Below, in pieces: positions 43,221 through 54,900 of a DNA stretch of 64,000 nt. The translations under genes were made by a program, and so were the position numbers. Each line of letters opens with the position of its first letter. Within the stretch, counting starts at the first letter, position 1. The notes beneath the pieces are model-generated. The model ran no database searches, had not been told where the DNA came from, and worked only from the letters and a program-made list of their open reading frames with translations. Origin of the DNA: Cladorhizidae sp. MBARI D1340-BT2 (Eukaryota; Porifera; Demospongiae; Poecilosclerida; Cladorhizidae); assembly GCA_028752905.1 (NCBI GenBank), contig JAQNBH010000002.1:16540390-16604389 (forward strand), given 5' to 3'.

Positions 43221-43689
43221 ATTCCCTCCAGTTTATGAATCTAGCTACAATTATCAGAGATGGTGTGTGGTTGTGACCAGTCAGCACCTAGTTAGGGTAG
43301 GAGGTGGAAGAAGAAGTGTTATACACTACTCCCCTACCAACAAAGCCGGCTCAACGCAGGATCATGTGCTTGGTCATGATAATGATATGTTTTTCAGTCT
43401 CATTAGCTAGTTAGGTTTACTCCCCGTGACATTATAGGTTCTCCTGAGGTGCCATTAGATGCTAGTGTATTACCCTCTACTCCCTGAAGCCCTCAGCAAC
43501 ATTCCTCTACTGGCTCCAGGATAAAGGTTAGCCTTGTGTCCCCATTGGGTGTTACGAGAGGATAATAATGAGCACGACTACTGTGTGGAAGATGACAAGG
43601 CAACCCGTTTGTCTTTAATAGCTGGACTGAATTCCTTTTTATGTTGCCCAAAATGCAAGTCCGTGAACATTGTGTACAAATAAGTAAAG

Positions 43690-44680
43690 ACTTGGCAGGG
43701 TTTGTATGTAGCCCCGGCAGGGTTTGCATATAGCCCCAGCAGGGTTTGTATATAGCCTCAGCAGGGTTTGTATATAGCCCCAGTAGGGTTTCAGCAGGAT
43801 TTACATATAGCCCTGGCAGGATTTGTATATAACTCCGGCAGGGTTTGCATATAGCCCATTTGTATATAGCCTTGGCAGGGTTTATATATAGCCCCAGCAG
43901 GGTTTGCATATAGCCCCAGCAGGATTTGTATATAACTCCGGCAGGGTTTGCATATAGCCCGTTTGTATATAGCCCCGGTAGGGTTTGTATATAGCTCTGG
44001 CAGGGTTTGCATATAGCCCTGGATGGTTAGTATACAGCTCTGGCAGGGTTTGCATATAGCCCTGGCAGGTTTGTATACAGCTCTGGTAGGGTTTGTGTAT
44101 AGCCACAGCAGGGTTTGTATATAGCCCCGGAAGGGTTTGTATATAGCTCTGGCAGGTTTGTATATAGCCCCAGCAGGGTTTGTATATAGCTCTGGCAGGG
44201 TTTGAGTATAGTCCCAGCAGGGTTTACATATAGCCCCGGCAGGTTTCTATACAGCTCTGGCAGGGTTTCCATATAGTCCTGGCAGGTTTTTATTTTGTAT
44301 ACAGCTCTGTCAGGGTTTGTGTATAGCCCCAGCAGGGTTTGTATATAGCTCTGGCAGGTTTATATACAGCTCTGGCAGGGTTTGTGTATAGCCCAACAGG
44401 GTTTGTATATAGCCTCAGCAGGGTTTACATATAGCTCTGGCAGGTTTGTATTTTGTATACAGCTCTGTCAGGGTTTGTATATAGCCCCAGCAGGGTTTGT
44501 ATATAGCTCCGGCAGGGTTTGCATATAGGCCAGGCAGGTTTGTATACAGCTCTGGCAGGGTTTGTGTATGGGTTTGTATATAGCCCCAACAGGGTTTGTA
44601 TATAGCTCAGGCAGGGTTTGTGTGTAGCCCCAGCAGGTTTGTATATAGCGCTAGCAGGGTTTGTATATAGTCCCATACTT
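43690..44680 (-). repeat. 22-bp satellite downstream of the SLC38-like gene
   Basis: Units of GCAGGGTTTGTATATAGCCC with AGCTCTG and GCATATAG variants, about 44 copies. Because 22 is not a multiple of 3, each frame cycles through all three readings every 66 bp, which creates long spurious frames on the minus strand. Confidence 0.95.
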
Positions 44681-44749
44681 TGAATGGAGTTCGAGTAAGT
44701 TCGAGTAAGTTCACTTCTAAAGTATCATTATCTTACAAGTCCAGGTCCC

Positions 44750-45810
44750 TTCAGCTCAACCATGTTTCAGTTTTTGCAGCTAAATGCGTTGGTGCAACAC
44801 ACTATACCAGCTTGAGTGCTTCTGTGCTTCAATGAATCTGCCTCCTCCGGTTTCAGTAAAACGTTATTCTGACCACACAAAGGTTTTCGAAGAAGCTTGC
44901 ACACTTGAAGTAGGTAAAGTAAACGGGGAAGTACATTCAAGATATTAATGGGTCTCTGTGTATGATAATGATGTGGATATTATTACTGTTAGTTGTGATG
45001 GAGCTTGGCAGAGGTGTGGGTTTTCTTCTCTGCTTGGGGCGGTTTTTGTAATAGACTATAATACTGCACTTGAGTTAGACTACATTGTAACGTCTAAATT
45101 CTGTGATGCATGTAGGTATAGCGAACCCTGTGACTTATGAGTGAAGAGTTTCAGGATTGGGAAAAGGAGCATGATGGACAATGTAGAAGTAATTTTGAGG
45201 GAAGTGCAGGTTCAAAGGAACCTAGTGGGACATTGGAATTGTTTTCTAGGTCTATGGACTGCAAAAGTACGATACATCAAGTATTTTTGTGATGGGGACA
45301 GCAAAACACATGGTTTGTTATGAAGCAGAAACCTTATGGGTTGTCAAAGTTAGTGTAAAAATTGAACTTTATAGGACGTGTATAAAGCGTACGGGAACAA
45401 CCATATTACGTCACCTCAAGGATCAAATATCTGAGTGAAAAATTATTGGAGAAAAGAACAGGCTAACCAAGGTCCTGATAGGCACACTACACAGTTGTTA
45501 TGGGGATTCCATTAGAAGGAACAATGGTGGAGATCAAAGGAATGATGGCAAGCGGTTCAGGCCTCCCTGTTGCATTTGAACTCCACGGATATTTTGGTCC
45601 TAAAGCCTCAGATTCTAGGTGCAAGTATGAGAAGGCCATTGCCAACAAAGTACCATACACCCATAAGCAAGCCCCAGTTCCCTCGGCCATTGTTGAAGTG
45701 CTAACCTGTAAAGGGCTAGGATCCCGGTCGCGTTTCCTAGAGGTTATCCCCAAAATGCGAATGAGTCGCTTCTCAGCATTGGTGTGGAAGGTATGCCAAA
45801 AATAATTGTT
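44750..45810 (+). pseudogene. Frameshifted Mutator-like (MULE) transposase
   Basis: Ordered blocks on the + strand across frames: VSVFAAKCVGATHYTSL and MNLPPPVSVKRYSDHTKVFE (about 44765-44910), VSCDGAWQRCGFSSLLGAVF with LDYIVTSKFCDAC (44990-45110), YFCDGDSKTHGLL (about 45285), YGDSIRRNN (about 45500), FGPKASDSRCKYEKA with YTHKQAPVPSAI (45590-45690) and QNANESLLS (about 45760). This is the order in metazoan Mutator-like transposases (S-DGTW-RG-SS ... SK-C--C ... DGDSKT ... YG-AIR-N ... SWC--Q-A ... NANES). At least three frame changes and several stops make it a pseudogene. It sits between the two host genes. Confidence 0.75.
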
Positions 45811-47940
45811 TCAAGGTAGCGTGTTCGTTCTTTTAATAGTGCTTGAGCTGGTGTGTGTGTGAGCAATTATGCTTACCACTCTCCATTCATGTCTAAGGAC
45901 CAAAGACAGATTTTGTAAGACGAGTGAACATGGGGGGGGGAACCACATCGATTGGCTCGGAGGAAGAGGAAGGGGGTTGAGTACGCTAATCAGGAGAATG
46001 AAACATGCATGGTTCTGGAGCATTCGATCTTCCTGCTAATGAGGCCGGTAATGAATCACCAGAGATAAAACAGACTAAATCCCCCACCCAAATGAGTCTA
46101 AAGTAACTGACATTCTCCTAAGCACAGCCTACTTTTCTTAGTGCGTTTAGTATTTTTGGTTTTGTTTTTATATAATGTTTTTAACAACGAAATTTGTTCT
46201 ATTCCCGAAAAGCAGTTTTTGGGGGAATTAGAGCAGCAATATCTCTATTCTATTCACCAGAGCTGGGTCAAATTTTAGAATGCTCTCAATCCAACAATCA
46301 TGTGTTTTATTTACTACTCAAAGTCCAATAGGAAGTCGTTGAGTTTACAAAACCACCTCAAACTTATATGATTTCTCTTACATGGAAACAAGTAGTAGAT
46401 TCCTATACTAACAGATGTTGCGCTCAAAGGTAGTACATTCTTGATACTGAATATAGACCTATATGAAATCACTGCACAAAACGCAAACAAAGAAGCAAAA
46501 TAAATTCACAATTCACCACATGTGCATCAATTAATAATTTTAATACTTTTGACACTCACTTCACATAGAGACGATCACAAGACTCTCTCTCTTTTTGATT
46601 AGACATGCTCCAAATTGAAATACAGCTATTAAATGGCTCAAATTAAAACTTACCTGACCCTCGCCGATTGCTACACTGGCCAGCTTATAAACTGGTGAAG
46701 CATTATTAAAGACTAGGAGAGTGTGTGGGTGTGCGGCTAAGTTAAGTTCCATTTTCTTTGGTAGGACATTTATCACGAGAAAAGAGCACCGACTCTTTTT
46801 TTATTTTTAAATACATTACATGGTGTTAAGCATGTTATCTGAAGCCTGCCTTATGGAGCAGGAGCTATGGTGGTCTGTTTAGCTTAAAACTTTACAGCCT
46901 TACTCATACATGCTGTGCATAGCTGTAAAAACATTTTGCAATCAAAATCAAATAATTCCTAAAATCAATTATACACCTTGAAGCCTGGTCATGAAGTTTT
47001 TTACAACTAAGGACAACATGGATAAGTGGGATTTCACTGGTTCCAAGCTGCTTCATATATATAAGGGAGTCTTCAAAACTCAGCTGTCATCAAGGCCAGA
47101 TATTGTGGCTTGGTCATATCCTGTGATCACCTGCATATTAAATATAGGGAGTGCCATTTAGCACACTCCCTAATATCTCCCTCGCAATCTTTCAGTGTCA
47201 GTGTTGAGCTGTTTCACAAATCTAGTGAAGCTTTAGCAATAGTCTTTTCAGTGCTGGAAGCAGTGCTAAGTTGCCTGCCCATGCTAGTAATAGGCTCAGT
47301 ACTAACAAATAGCCCACAGTATATCCTTCCAGACAACCTGTAATTACAGAGACCTCTTTTTCTTTTTTTTATACATATCTGACCTAGCAGTTAAATGAGT
47401 TTTTAGGTAGCATGCCAGCTGCTAAATTCGATAACATGTGTTTCTGTGGTGACATGAGGCATGATAAGTGAACACCATTCTTTTGACCAGAAAAACAATC
47501 AATGAAGTCTCAGTTGAGGGGTGTCGCTGGTTGTTTTTATTGTTACTAGCTTTCTAGGTATTTTTATCTAAAATTTCGTGGGATTGAAGACAGATGTGGA
47601 GTACATTGTCAAACTACATAAAAAAAGGATTGGTCAGTCACCGTAGCAACCAAAAATGGTGGCCAGAGTGCTATAACCTGTATAATTATATTATAGTTTA
47701 GGTATGAAATGACTATTTTAAGTATGCTATGATGTGCATAAATAACTTTATGACAATAAGTACATCTCAAACCATTAATTGGTTCACCACATTATCACCA
47801 CATTATCAGTAATGTTTTGGACGTGTAGAACCAAATGTAAACTCCAATATTTAGTTTCACTGGATTGAACAATTGCATTAAGAACTGCTGCAAAAATCAT
47901 ATTCTGTCCCATCCAGCTATATACATATACCATAATTATT
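45811..47940. other. Intergenic DNA with no recognised gene
   Basis: AT-rich with short frames only. A possible small frame at 47110-47343 (+) has no motif. The 100-N gap that follows may hide promoter-proximal sequence of the CRIP-like gene. Confidence 0.4.
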
Positions 47941-48040
47941 NNNNNNNNNNNNNNNNNNNNNNNNNNNNNNNNNNNNNNNNNNNNNNNNNNNNNNNNNNNN
48001 NNNNNNNNNNNNNNNNNNNNNNNNNNNNNNNNNNNNNNNN
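47941..48040. other. Assembly gap (100 N)
   Basis: Exactly 100 Ns, the conventional placeholder for a gap of unknown size. It abuts a minisatellite, the likely cause. Confidence 0.99.
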
Positions 48041-48435
48041 TCTACTGACATTAGTCAGTTCTCTCTCCTCTACTGTTCTGCAGGCAGTTCTCTCTCCTAC
48101 TGACTATGCAGCCAGTACTCTTTCCTCTACTGCTCTGCAGCCAGTTCTCTCTCCTCTATTGACTGCACAGTCAGTTCTCTCTCCTCTACTGCTCTGCAGC
48201 TAGTTCTCTCTCCTACTGACTATCTACTGACTATGCAGCCAGTTCTGTCTCCTCTACTGCTATGCAGCCATTCTCTCTCCTCTATTGACTGCACAGTCAG
48301 TTCTCTGTCCTCTACTGAGTATTAGTCAGTTCTCTCTCCTCTACTGACTGTGCAGGCAGTTCTCTCTCCTCTACTGACTATGCAGTCAGTTTTCTCTCCT
48401 CTACTGACTATGCAGCCAGTTCTCTCTCTTATGTT
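48041..48435 (+). repeat. Minisatellite beside the gap
   Basis: Units of 27-30 bp: CAGTTCTCTCTCCTCTACTG plus ACTATGCAGC or CTCTGCAGC variants. Confidence 0.9.
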
Positions 48436-48774
48436 ATCCACACATAGCTTTATTGGGAACTACATACAGTATGTACCAAAACATGAAGCTTTCCCTTAGC
48501 CTATGAACCCCTTGTTGCCCACTCTGGTTTTGGTGGCATTTTTTCTCTTCTTCTTCTTCTCCCCTTAACCATCACCCTATTTTACAGGTGTTTAATTTAC
48601 TAAGATGTTATTATTCTTGTATACTTTAGTAATCTACGTGCGGACGAGGGATACTGGCGTTTCGAGTGTCACATAAGTGTGGTGTGCAGGGGCATATAGA
48701 TGTCCTTCATCGGTAGAAACCCGAAAAAGAGAAATACCAATTCCCAATCTATAAGTTCTTCGTCTGAAGAGGCC

Positions 48775-48814
48775 ATGTCCAAATGTCCAAAATGTGGAGA
48801 ACCCGTTTACTTCG
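48775..48814 (+). CDS. CRIP-like: CRIP-like exon 1
   Basis: Thirteen codons plus one base from an ATG in the context GAGGCCATGT. The donor is G|GTGAGT. Too short for ORF searches; recognised by the CPKC LIM start and the splice phase with 62847. Confidence 0.85.
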
Positions 48815-48952
48815 GTGAGTGAGGCAATATCTCTGTATTTCTCCAATATTTCTTCATAAGGGTTCTGATCTTTCCATCTAAATTAAGGGTGTTCCCTTTA
48901 TATTCAGTGTGGGTGGGCCAAGACAATAATTTTGAGCTTAACAAACATTCTC

Positions 48953-48990
<38 letters not shown>

Positions 48991-51900
48991 CCTCCCCCCC
49001 GCACACACACACACAGCAAAAAAAAAAAACGGGAGAAAACTACATGAAACATTCTTGGTTGGCATATTGAATTACAATGACCTTCTCTATACAATAGTCA
49101 ACTTGAAATTGAATTCTCTCCATACTTCGGCTTGACTCTCTAGCCTTCATCATAATTGATATGAAGCATGACCAGTAATGGTTCCGCGGTTCAGGCATAT
49201 TGGACTGTCATACATGTCGGTGAAATCCTTGGCTTGGTGAAGACCAAATATAACTGGTGATTCTAACAACACTCACATGGTAGAACATGTGTGAAACACC
49301 AAATGGCATGCCCAAAATGCCATACCACATTCTAAACAGGCAGGTGTCAGAGTAACCCTGTGAATTCAGAGATGCTCTGGTAGGGTAGCAGCTGGAGGCT
49401 GGAGGGGTAGCAGCTGGAGGGTTGAAGCTGGAGGGGTAGCAGCTGGAGGGGTAGCAGCTGGAGGGGTAGCAGCTGGAGGGGTAGCAGCTGGAGGGGTAGC
49501 AGCTGGAGGGGTAGCAGCTGGAGGGGTAGCAGCTGGAGGGGTAGCAGCTGGAGGGGTAGCAGCTGGAGGGGTAGCAGCTGGAGGGGTAACAGCTGGAGAG
49601 TGTGAACAAAATTATTGCCTGTCGCGACATACAAGCTGTGAGTACAAGCTCAAGCCCTCGGGGCGAATATATCTCCCCAGACCCCTCTTCTCTAACGACG
49701 TACTAAGTATGTCTAAGAGCGTTCCACACATATCAGGTCAACAACCCCCCCCCCCTCACCCATTCTTACTCCCTTAGCTGAAGATCTTGTCAGAACTCCC
49801 ACCCCCTATCCCTAGAGTAGCACGCCCACTAACCTATGTACGTAGCAAGGTTTGTGCACATGTGTGCGTATGTATGTGTGTGTGTGTGGTGTGTGTGTTA
49901 GTTCTTGTTGGTGGTGGGAGAATTCTAACCCCTACAGTCATCTGGTCTTCACCATGCCAACGTAGCGTGATGCAGACTCCTTCCTGTCTAGCACAATCCT
50001 GCGCACAAGCAGTATGAATGTGTGTATGCATGCATTGGTATGCACTTGGTGATGTTGGAGCTACAATGTGTTGTTAGGGCTTTAATTCGGCTTGTGATTT
50101 AGTCTACTCGACTGACACTAAAGTGCCTGGACAGTATTACACTTGTAGAAGGATGTGTAGTCAACAGGTTTGCCTTGCACTTAGAAAGTGTAAACGTACA
50201 CCAAGGCACACATACAAACATGACCACATACACACAGGCACACATACACACAGGCACACATACACACAGGCACACAGGCACACATACACACAGGCATACA
50301 TGACCAGAGGCACACATACACAAGGCACACATATACAGGCACACATACACACAGGCACATACACACAGGCATACATGACCACATACACACAGGCACACAT
50401 ATACAGGCACACATACACACGGATACACATACACACAGGCACACATGTGCACATACACACAAGGGCACACATGTACGCATACATGTACACACAGGACAGG
50501 CACACATGCACACATAACACATGCACACATGACTACATACACACAGGCACACAACACAGGCACACATACACACAGGACCACATACACCATACACATGACC
50601 ACATGCACACAGGACCACATACACACAGGCACACATACACACAGGCACACATACACACAGGCACACATGCACACAGGCACACATACACACAGGCAGACAT
50701 ACAAATAGGCACATACATGTATGACCACATACACACTGGCATACATGACCACATACACAGGCACACATACACACAAGTACACATACGCACTGGCATACAT
50801 GACCACATACACACAGGACCATACACACAGGACCATGTACACACTGTACCCAGGCACACATACACACAGGCACAGATGAGAGATGAGAACATACATACAT
50901 GTAGTACATACTCTTAATGCATGCACACATAACCAAGCTATCGTACAAGGTAGGGCTAGGATAGGGCTATGTATGTTAGAGCTAGCTAGGAAAGGCTAGA
51001 AAGAGCTTGGATAGGGCTAAGACTAAGATAAGGTTAGGACTAGGATGGATGTAAGCTACTGTAGGAAAGGCTATGGCTTGGATAAGGCTAAGACTAAGAC
51101 TAGTTAGTAAGGCTAAAGTAAGGGTTGGTAAATCTCTGCACACGTCACTTGTATTTGTCGACATTGTGGACTTGCCCAGTTGCTAGATTGTAATATGCAA
51201 TTGTTGCATTGTGTGCCACGGCAAAGGCTGGGATGTGCCCCCTTCTGCAAGCCTCGGCGTACTGTATGATACCATTACTCTACCTTACAGAGTTAGGAAG
51301 AACTCGACAACAAGGAGTTATGGCCTTCAAAGAACTGTTGTCTTGGCAGCGTATGTACCTGTTGTGGCTGTGTGCGTATTGTAGAGTCACCTTTCAGGCT
51401 GGGCCACTTTGTCTCCCGAGTGTCTAGACGTTGCTGGTCAGGGAGCTCCCTCTCGAGCCTGAGGAAATCTACGTGGAGCTGTTTGATGTTCTGCCACCTC
51501 TTGGAACGCTTCCTGCCACGCCCTTTACACTGCCATTGTTTGCAGTGGTGTTGGTGGCACCTTGCTCTCGGCATTCAGGGCAGGTGGTCTAGAGTTTCCC
51601 TTGCAATCTCTTTGATCTTTCTCCGGGTCGTTTGTCTGCCTTGTGTTGAATGTGACATGTGTGTTGTCTGTGTTGAGGTCACTGCCAACCTTCATGGATA
51701 AAATGGTTGCTGAATTTCTTGTGCTCAAGAACTGGACACCCACTGAGTGTTTTGTGTGCTGGTGGTGTGTGTGCTAGTGTTGTGTGTGCTAGTGTTGTGT
51801 GTGCTAGTGTTGTGTGTGCTGGTGTTGTGTGTGCTGGTGTTGTGTGTGCTAGTGTTGTGTGTGCTAGTGTTGTGTGTGCTAGTGTTGTGTGTGCTAGTGT

Positions 51901-54900
51901 TGTGTGTGCTAGTGTGTGTGTGCTGGTGTTGTGTGTGCTAGTGTTGTGTGTGCTAGTGTTGTGTGTGCTAGTGTTGTGTGTGAGTGTTGTGTGTGCTAGT
52001 GTTGTGTGTGCTAGTGTTGTGTGTGCTAGTGTTGTGTGTGCTAGTGTTGTGTGTGCTAGTGTTGTGAGTGCTAGTGTTGTGTGTGCTAGTGTTGTGTGTG
52101 CTAGTGTTGTGTGTGCTAGTGTTGTGTGTGCTAGTGTTGTGTGTGTTGTGTGTGTGCTAGTGTTGTGTGTGCTAGTGTTGTGTGTGCTAGTGTTGTGTGT
52201 GCTAGTGTTGTGTGTGAGTGTTGTGTGTGTGAGTGTTGTGTGTGCTAGTGTTGTGTGTGCTAGTGTTGTGTGTGCTAGTGTTGTGTGTGTGAGTGTTGTG
52301 TGTGCTAGTGTTGTGTGTGTGAGTGTTGTGTGTGCTAGTGTTGTGTGTGCTAGTGTTGTGTGTGCTAGTGTTGTGTGTGCTAGTGTTGTGTGTGCTGGTG
52401 TTGTGTGTGCTGGTGTTGTGTGTGCTAGTGTTGTGTGTGCTAGTGTTGTGTGTGCTAGTGTTGTGTGTGCTAGTGTTGTGTGTGCTGGTGTTGTGTGTGC
52501 TAGTGTTGTGTGTGCTAGTGTTGTGTGTGCTAGTGTGTGTGTGCTAGTGTTGTGTGTGCTAGTGTTGTGTGTGTGAGTGTTGTGTGTGCTAGTGTTGTGT
52601 GTGCTAGTGTTGTGTGTGCTGGTGTTGTGTGTGCTGGTGTTGTGTGTGCTGGTGTTGTGTGTGCTAGTGTTGTGTGTGCTAGTGTTGTGTGTGCTAGTGT
52701 TGTGTGTGCTAGTGTTGTGTGTGCTGGTGTTGTGTGTGCTAGTGTTGTGTGTGCTAGTGTTGTGTGTGCTAGTGTTGTGTGTGCTAGTGTTGTGTGTGCT
52801 AGTGTTGTGTGTGCTAGTGTTGTGTGTGCTAGTGTTGTGTGTGCTAGTGTTGTGTGTGCTAGTGTGTGTGTGCTAGTGTTGTGTGTGCTAGTGTTGTGTG
52901 TGCTAGTGTTGTGTGTGCTAGTGTTGTGTGTGCTAGTGTTGTGTGTGCTAGTGTTGTGAGTGCTAGTGTTGTGTGTGCTAGTGTTGTGTGTGCTAGTGTT
53001 GTGTGTGTGAGTGTTGTGTGTGCTAGTGTTGTGTGTGCTAGTGTTGTGTGTGCTAGTGTTGTGTGTGCTAGTGTTGTGTGTGCTAGTGTTGTGTGTGCTA
53101 GTGTGTTGTGTGTGCTAGTGTTGTGTGTGCTAGTGTGCAAGTGTTGTGTGCTAGTGTTGTGTGTGCTAGTGTTGTGTGTGCTAGTGTTGTGTGTGCTAGT
53201 GTTGTGTGTGCTAGTGTTGTGTGTGCTAGTGTTGTGTGTGCTGGTGTTGTGTGTGCTAGTGTTGTGTGTGCTAGTGTTGTGTGTGGGAGTGTTGTGTGAC
53301 TGGGGATGCCCTTGGCGTGGATTTGAACTTGTCCATGCTGCTTAGGCTGAGATGGTTGTTGGACCTCCTTGCTAGTAGCCCGCAGTTGTTGGACATCCTT
53401 GCTAGTAGCCCGCGGTTGTTGGACCTCCTTGCTAGTAGCCCGCGGTTGTTGGACATCCTTGCTAGTAGCCCGCGGTTGTTGGACCTCCTTGCTAGTGGCC
53501 CGCGGTTGTTGGACATCCTTGCTAGTAGCCCGCGGTTGTTGGACCTCCTTGCTAGTGGCCCGCGGTTGTTGGAGCTCCTTGTTATAGCCCTTGGCAGAGT
53601 ACTCCCTGAGGTTTAGTGTGAGGCTGGCTTGAAGTATAACAGGCAGTAACACCATGCCCCCCAGCATTTGCCAGCTTAATCTCCCGGGTAACTGGTATCA
53701 TATGATGTGATGCTTTAATTATGATTTTAAAAATGCGCCCTTATTGAAGGACCACGAGTAGAGTGAAATTAAAGCAGTGAGGCCGAAATTAGAGCAATGA
53801 CGGTGAAATTATAGCAGTGAGGGCAAAATTGAAGCAGTCGGGGCGAAATTAAAGCAGTGAGCAGAATTATAACAGTGAGGGAAAAATTGAAGTATTGAGG
53901 GTGAAATTAAAGCAGTGATGACGGAATTAAAGCAGTGAGGTCGAAATTAAAGCAATGGTGGTGGAATTAACCCTGTCTGCCTAGTCTGTGGTTAGTGTCA
54001 GCGCTGGTTGCTAAGCACAGTGCTTAGCATCGGTCAGCAAGAAAATGGCCATCTAATACCGAGCACCAGTGCACTGCTGACTGCATTTGAGGTGTTTTTA
54101 TAACCACTATATTTATAGTTTTTTCATAAATGGACTTTTCAAACTCTTCAGAATGCAAATTCAGTGAGCTGCATTTTAGTAGGATAGGCTCTGAGGTAAC
54201 CAAAGGAATGCTGCGCGTCCTTGTGTCGGAACAAAACGGAACAACAAGGAAATCTGTCCAGGAAGGAACACCTCTTGACTCAACAGCGAAGGTATTCAGT
54301 GTGAATCCAGGTTCAGAAGCATGGATGCCTGTGCAGCCTTCCTTTAAAGGAGGGTTTCCAGAAATAGCAGCAAAAGCCATGAAGTTTGATGGTAATTACT
54401 ATTGTCATCCCCCCCCCCACCCTCCCCCCATTAATTTAATATCTTTAAGTGATAGCTTTATGATTGAATTATAATGACACGGCGCTTGACTAGACATAGC
54501 AGGTAAAACATTTCCAGTGTTCGGCGTGTGTGTGTGGTGTGTGTGTGTGTGTGTGAACGTGGACCATCTCAGTTTGCGGAAGTGTCCATTTATGGTGGGT
54601 GAATCCTGTAACAGAGACAAAAATACGGGTAGGAACTAACCCTCCGGGAAGTTGAAGGAAGAGATGTAGTAATACCCCTTATGGCCGCACCTGCGATGTA
54701 CCTACATATCCCTATATCTATCTGCCATACGTTCACCCGAAGAGATTACGAACGGTTCGCCAGGCTTAAATATACAAGGGGTGGATGTATGCGAACGAGG
54801 ACACAATTGCCTTAGCGAAGATTGATCGAGAAATCTAGCTTGCAGTACTGGCTCTGCAGATAGCTCAGGGAGGAAAGAATGCTGGAGTTCTGTTATTTGG

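Noticed and set aside
43493..44676. Repeated tyrosine/asparagine-rich peptides on the minus strand
   Set aside because: Produced by the 22-bp satellite cycling through frames.
50099..50948. Cysteine- and histidine-rich long frames on both strands
   Set aside because: Translation of a CA-rich minisatellite; similar frames appear on both strands, which real genes do not show.
51707..53345. Very long uninterrupted frames (up to 289 residues) in three frames
   Set aside because: They arise from a 15-bp tandem repeat, a multiple of three with no stop in the unit. Composition is pure repeat.
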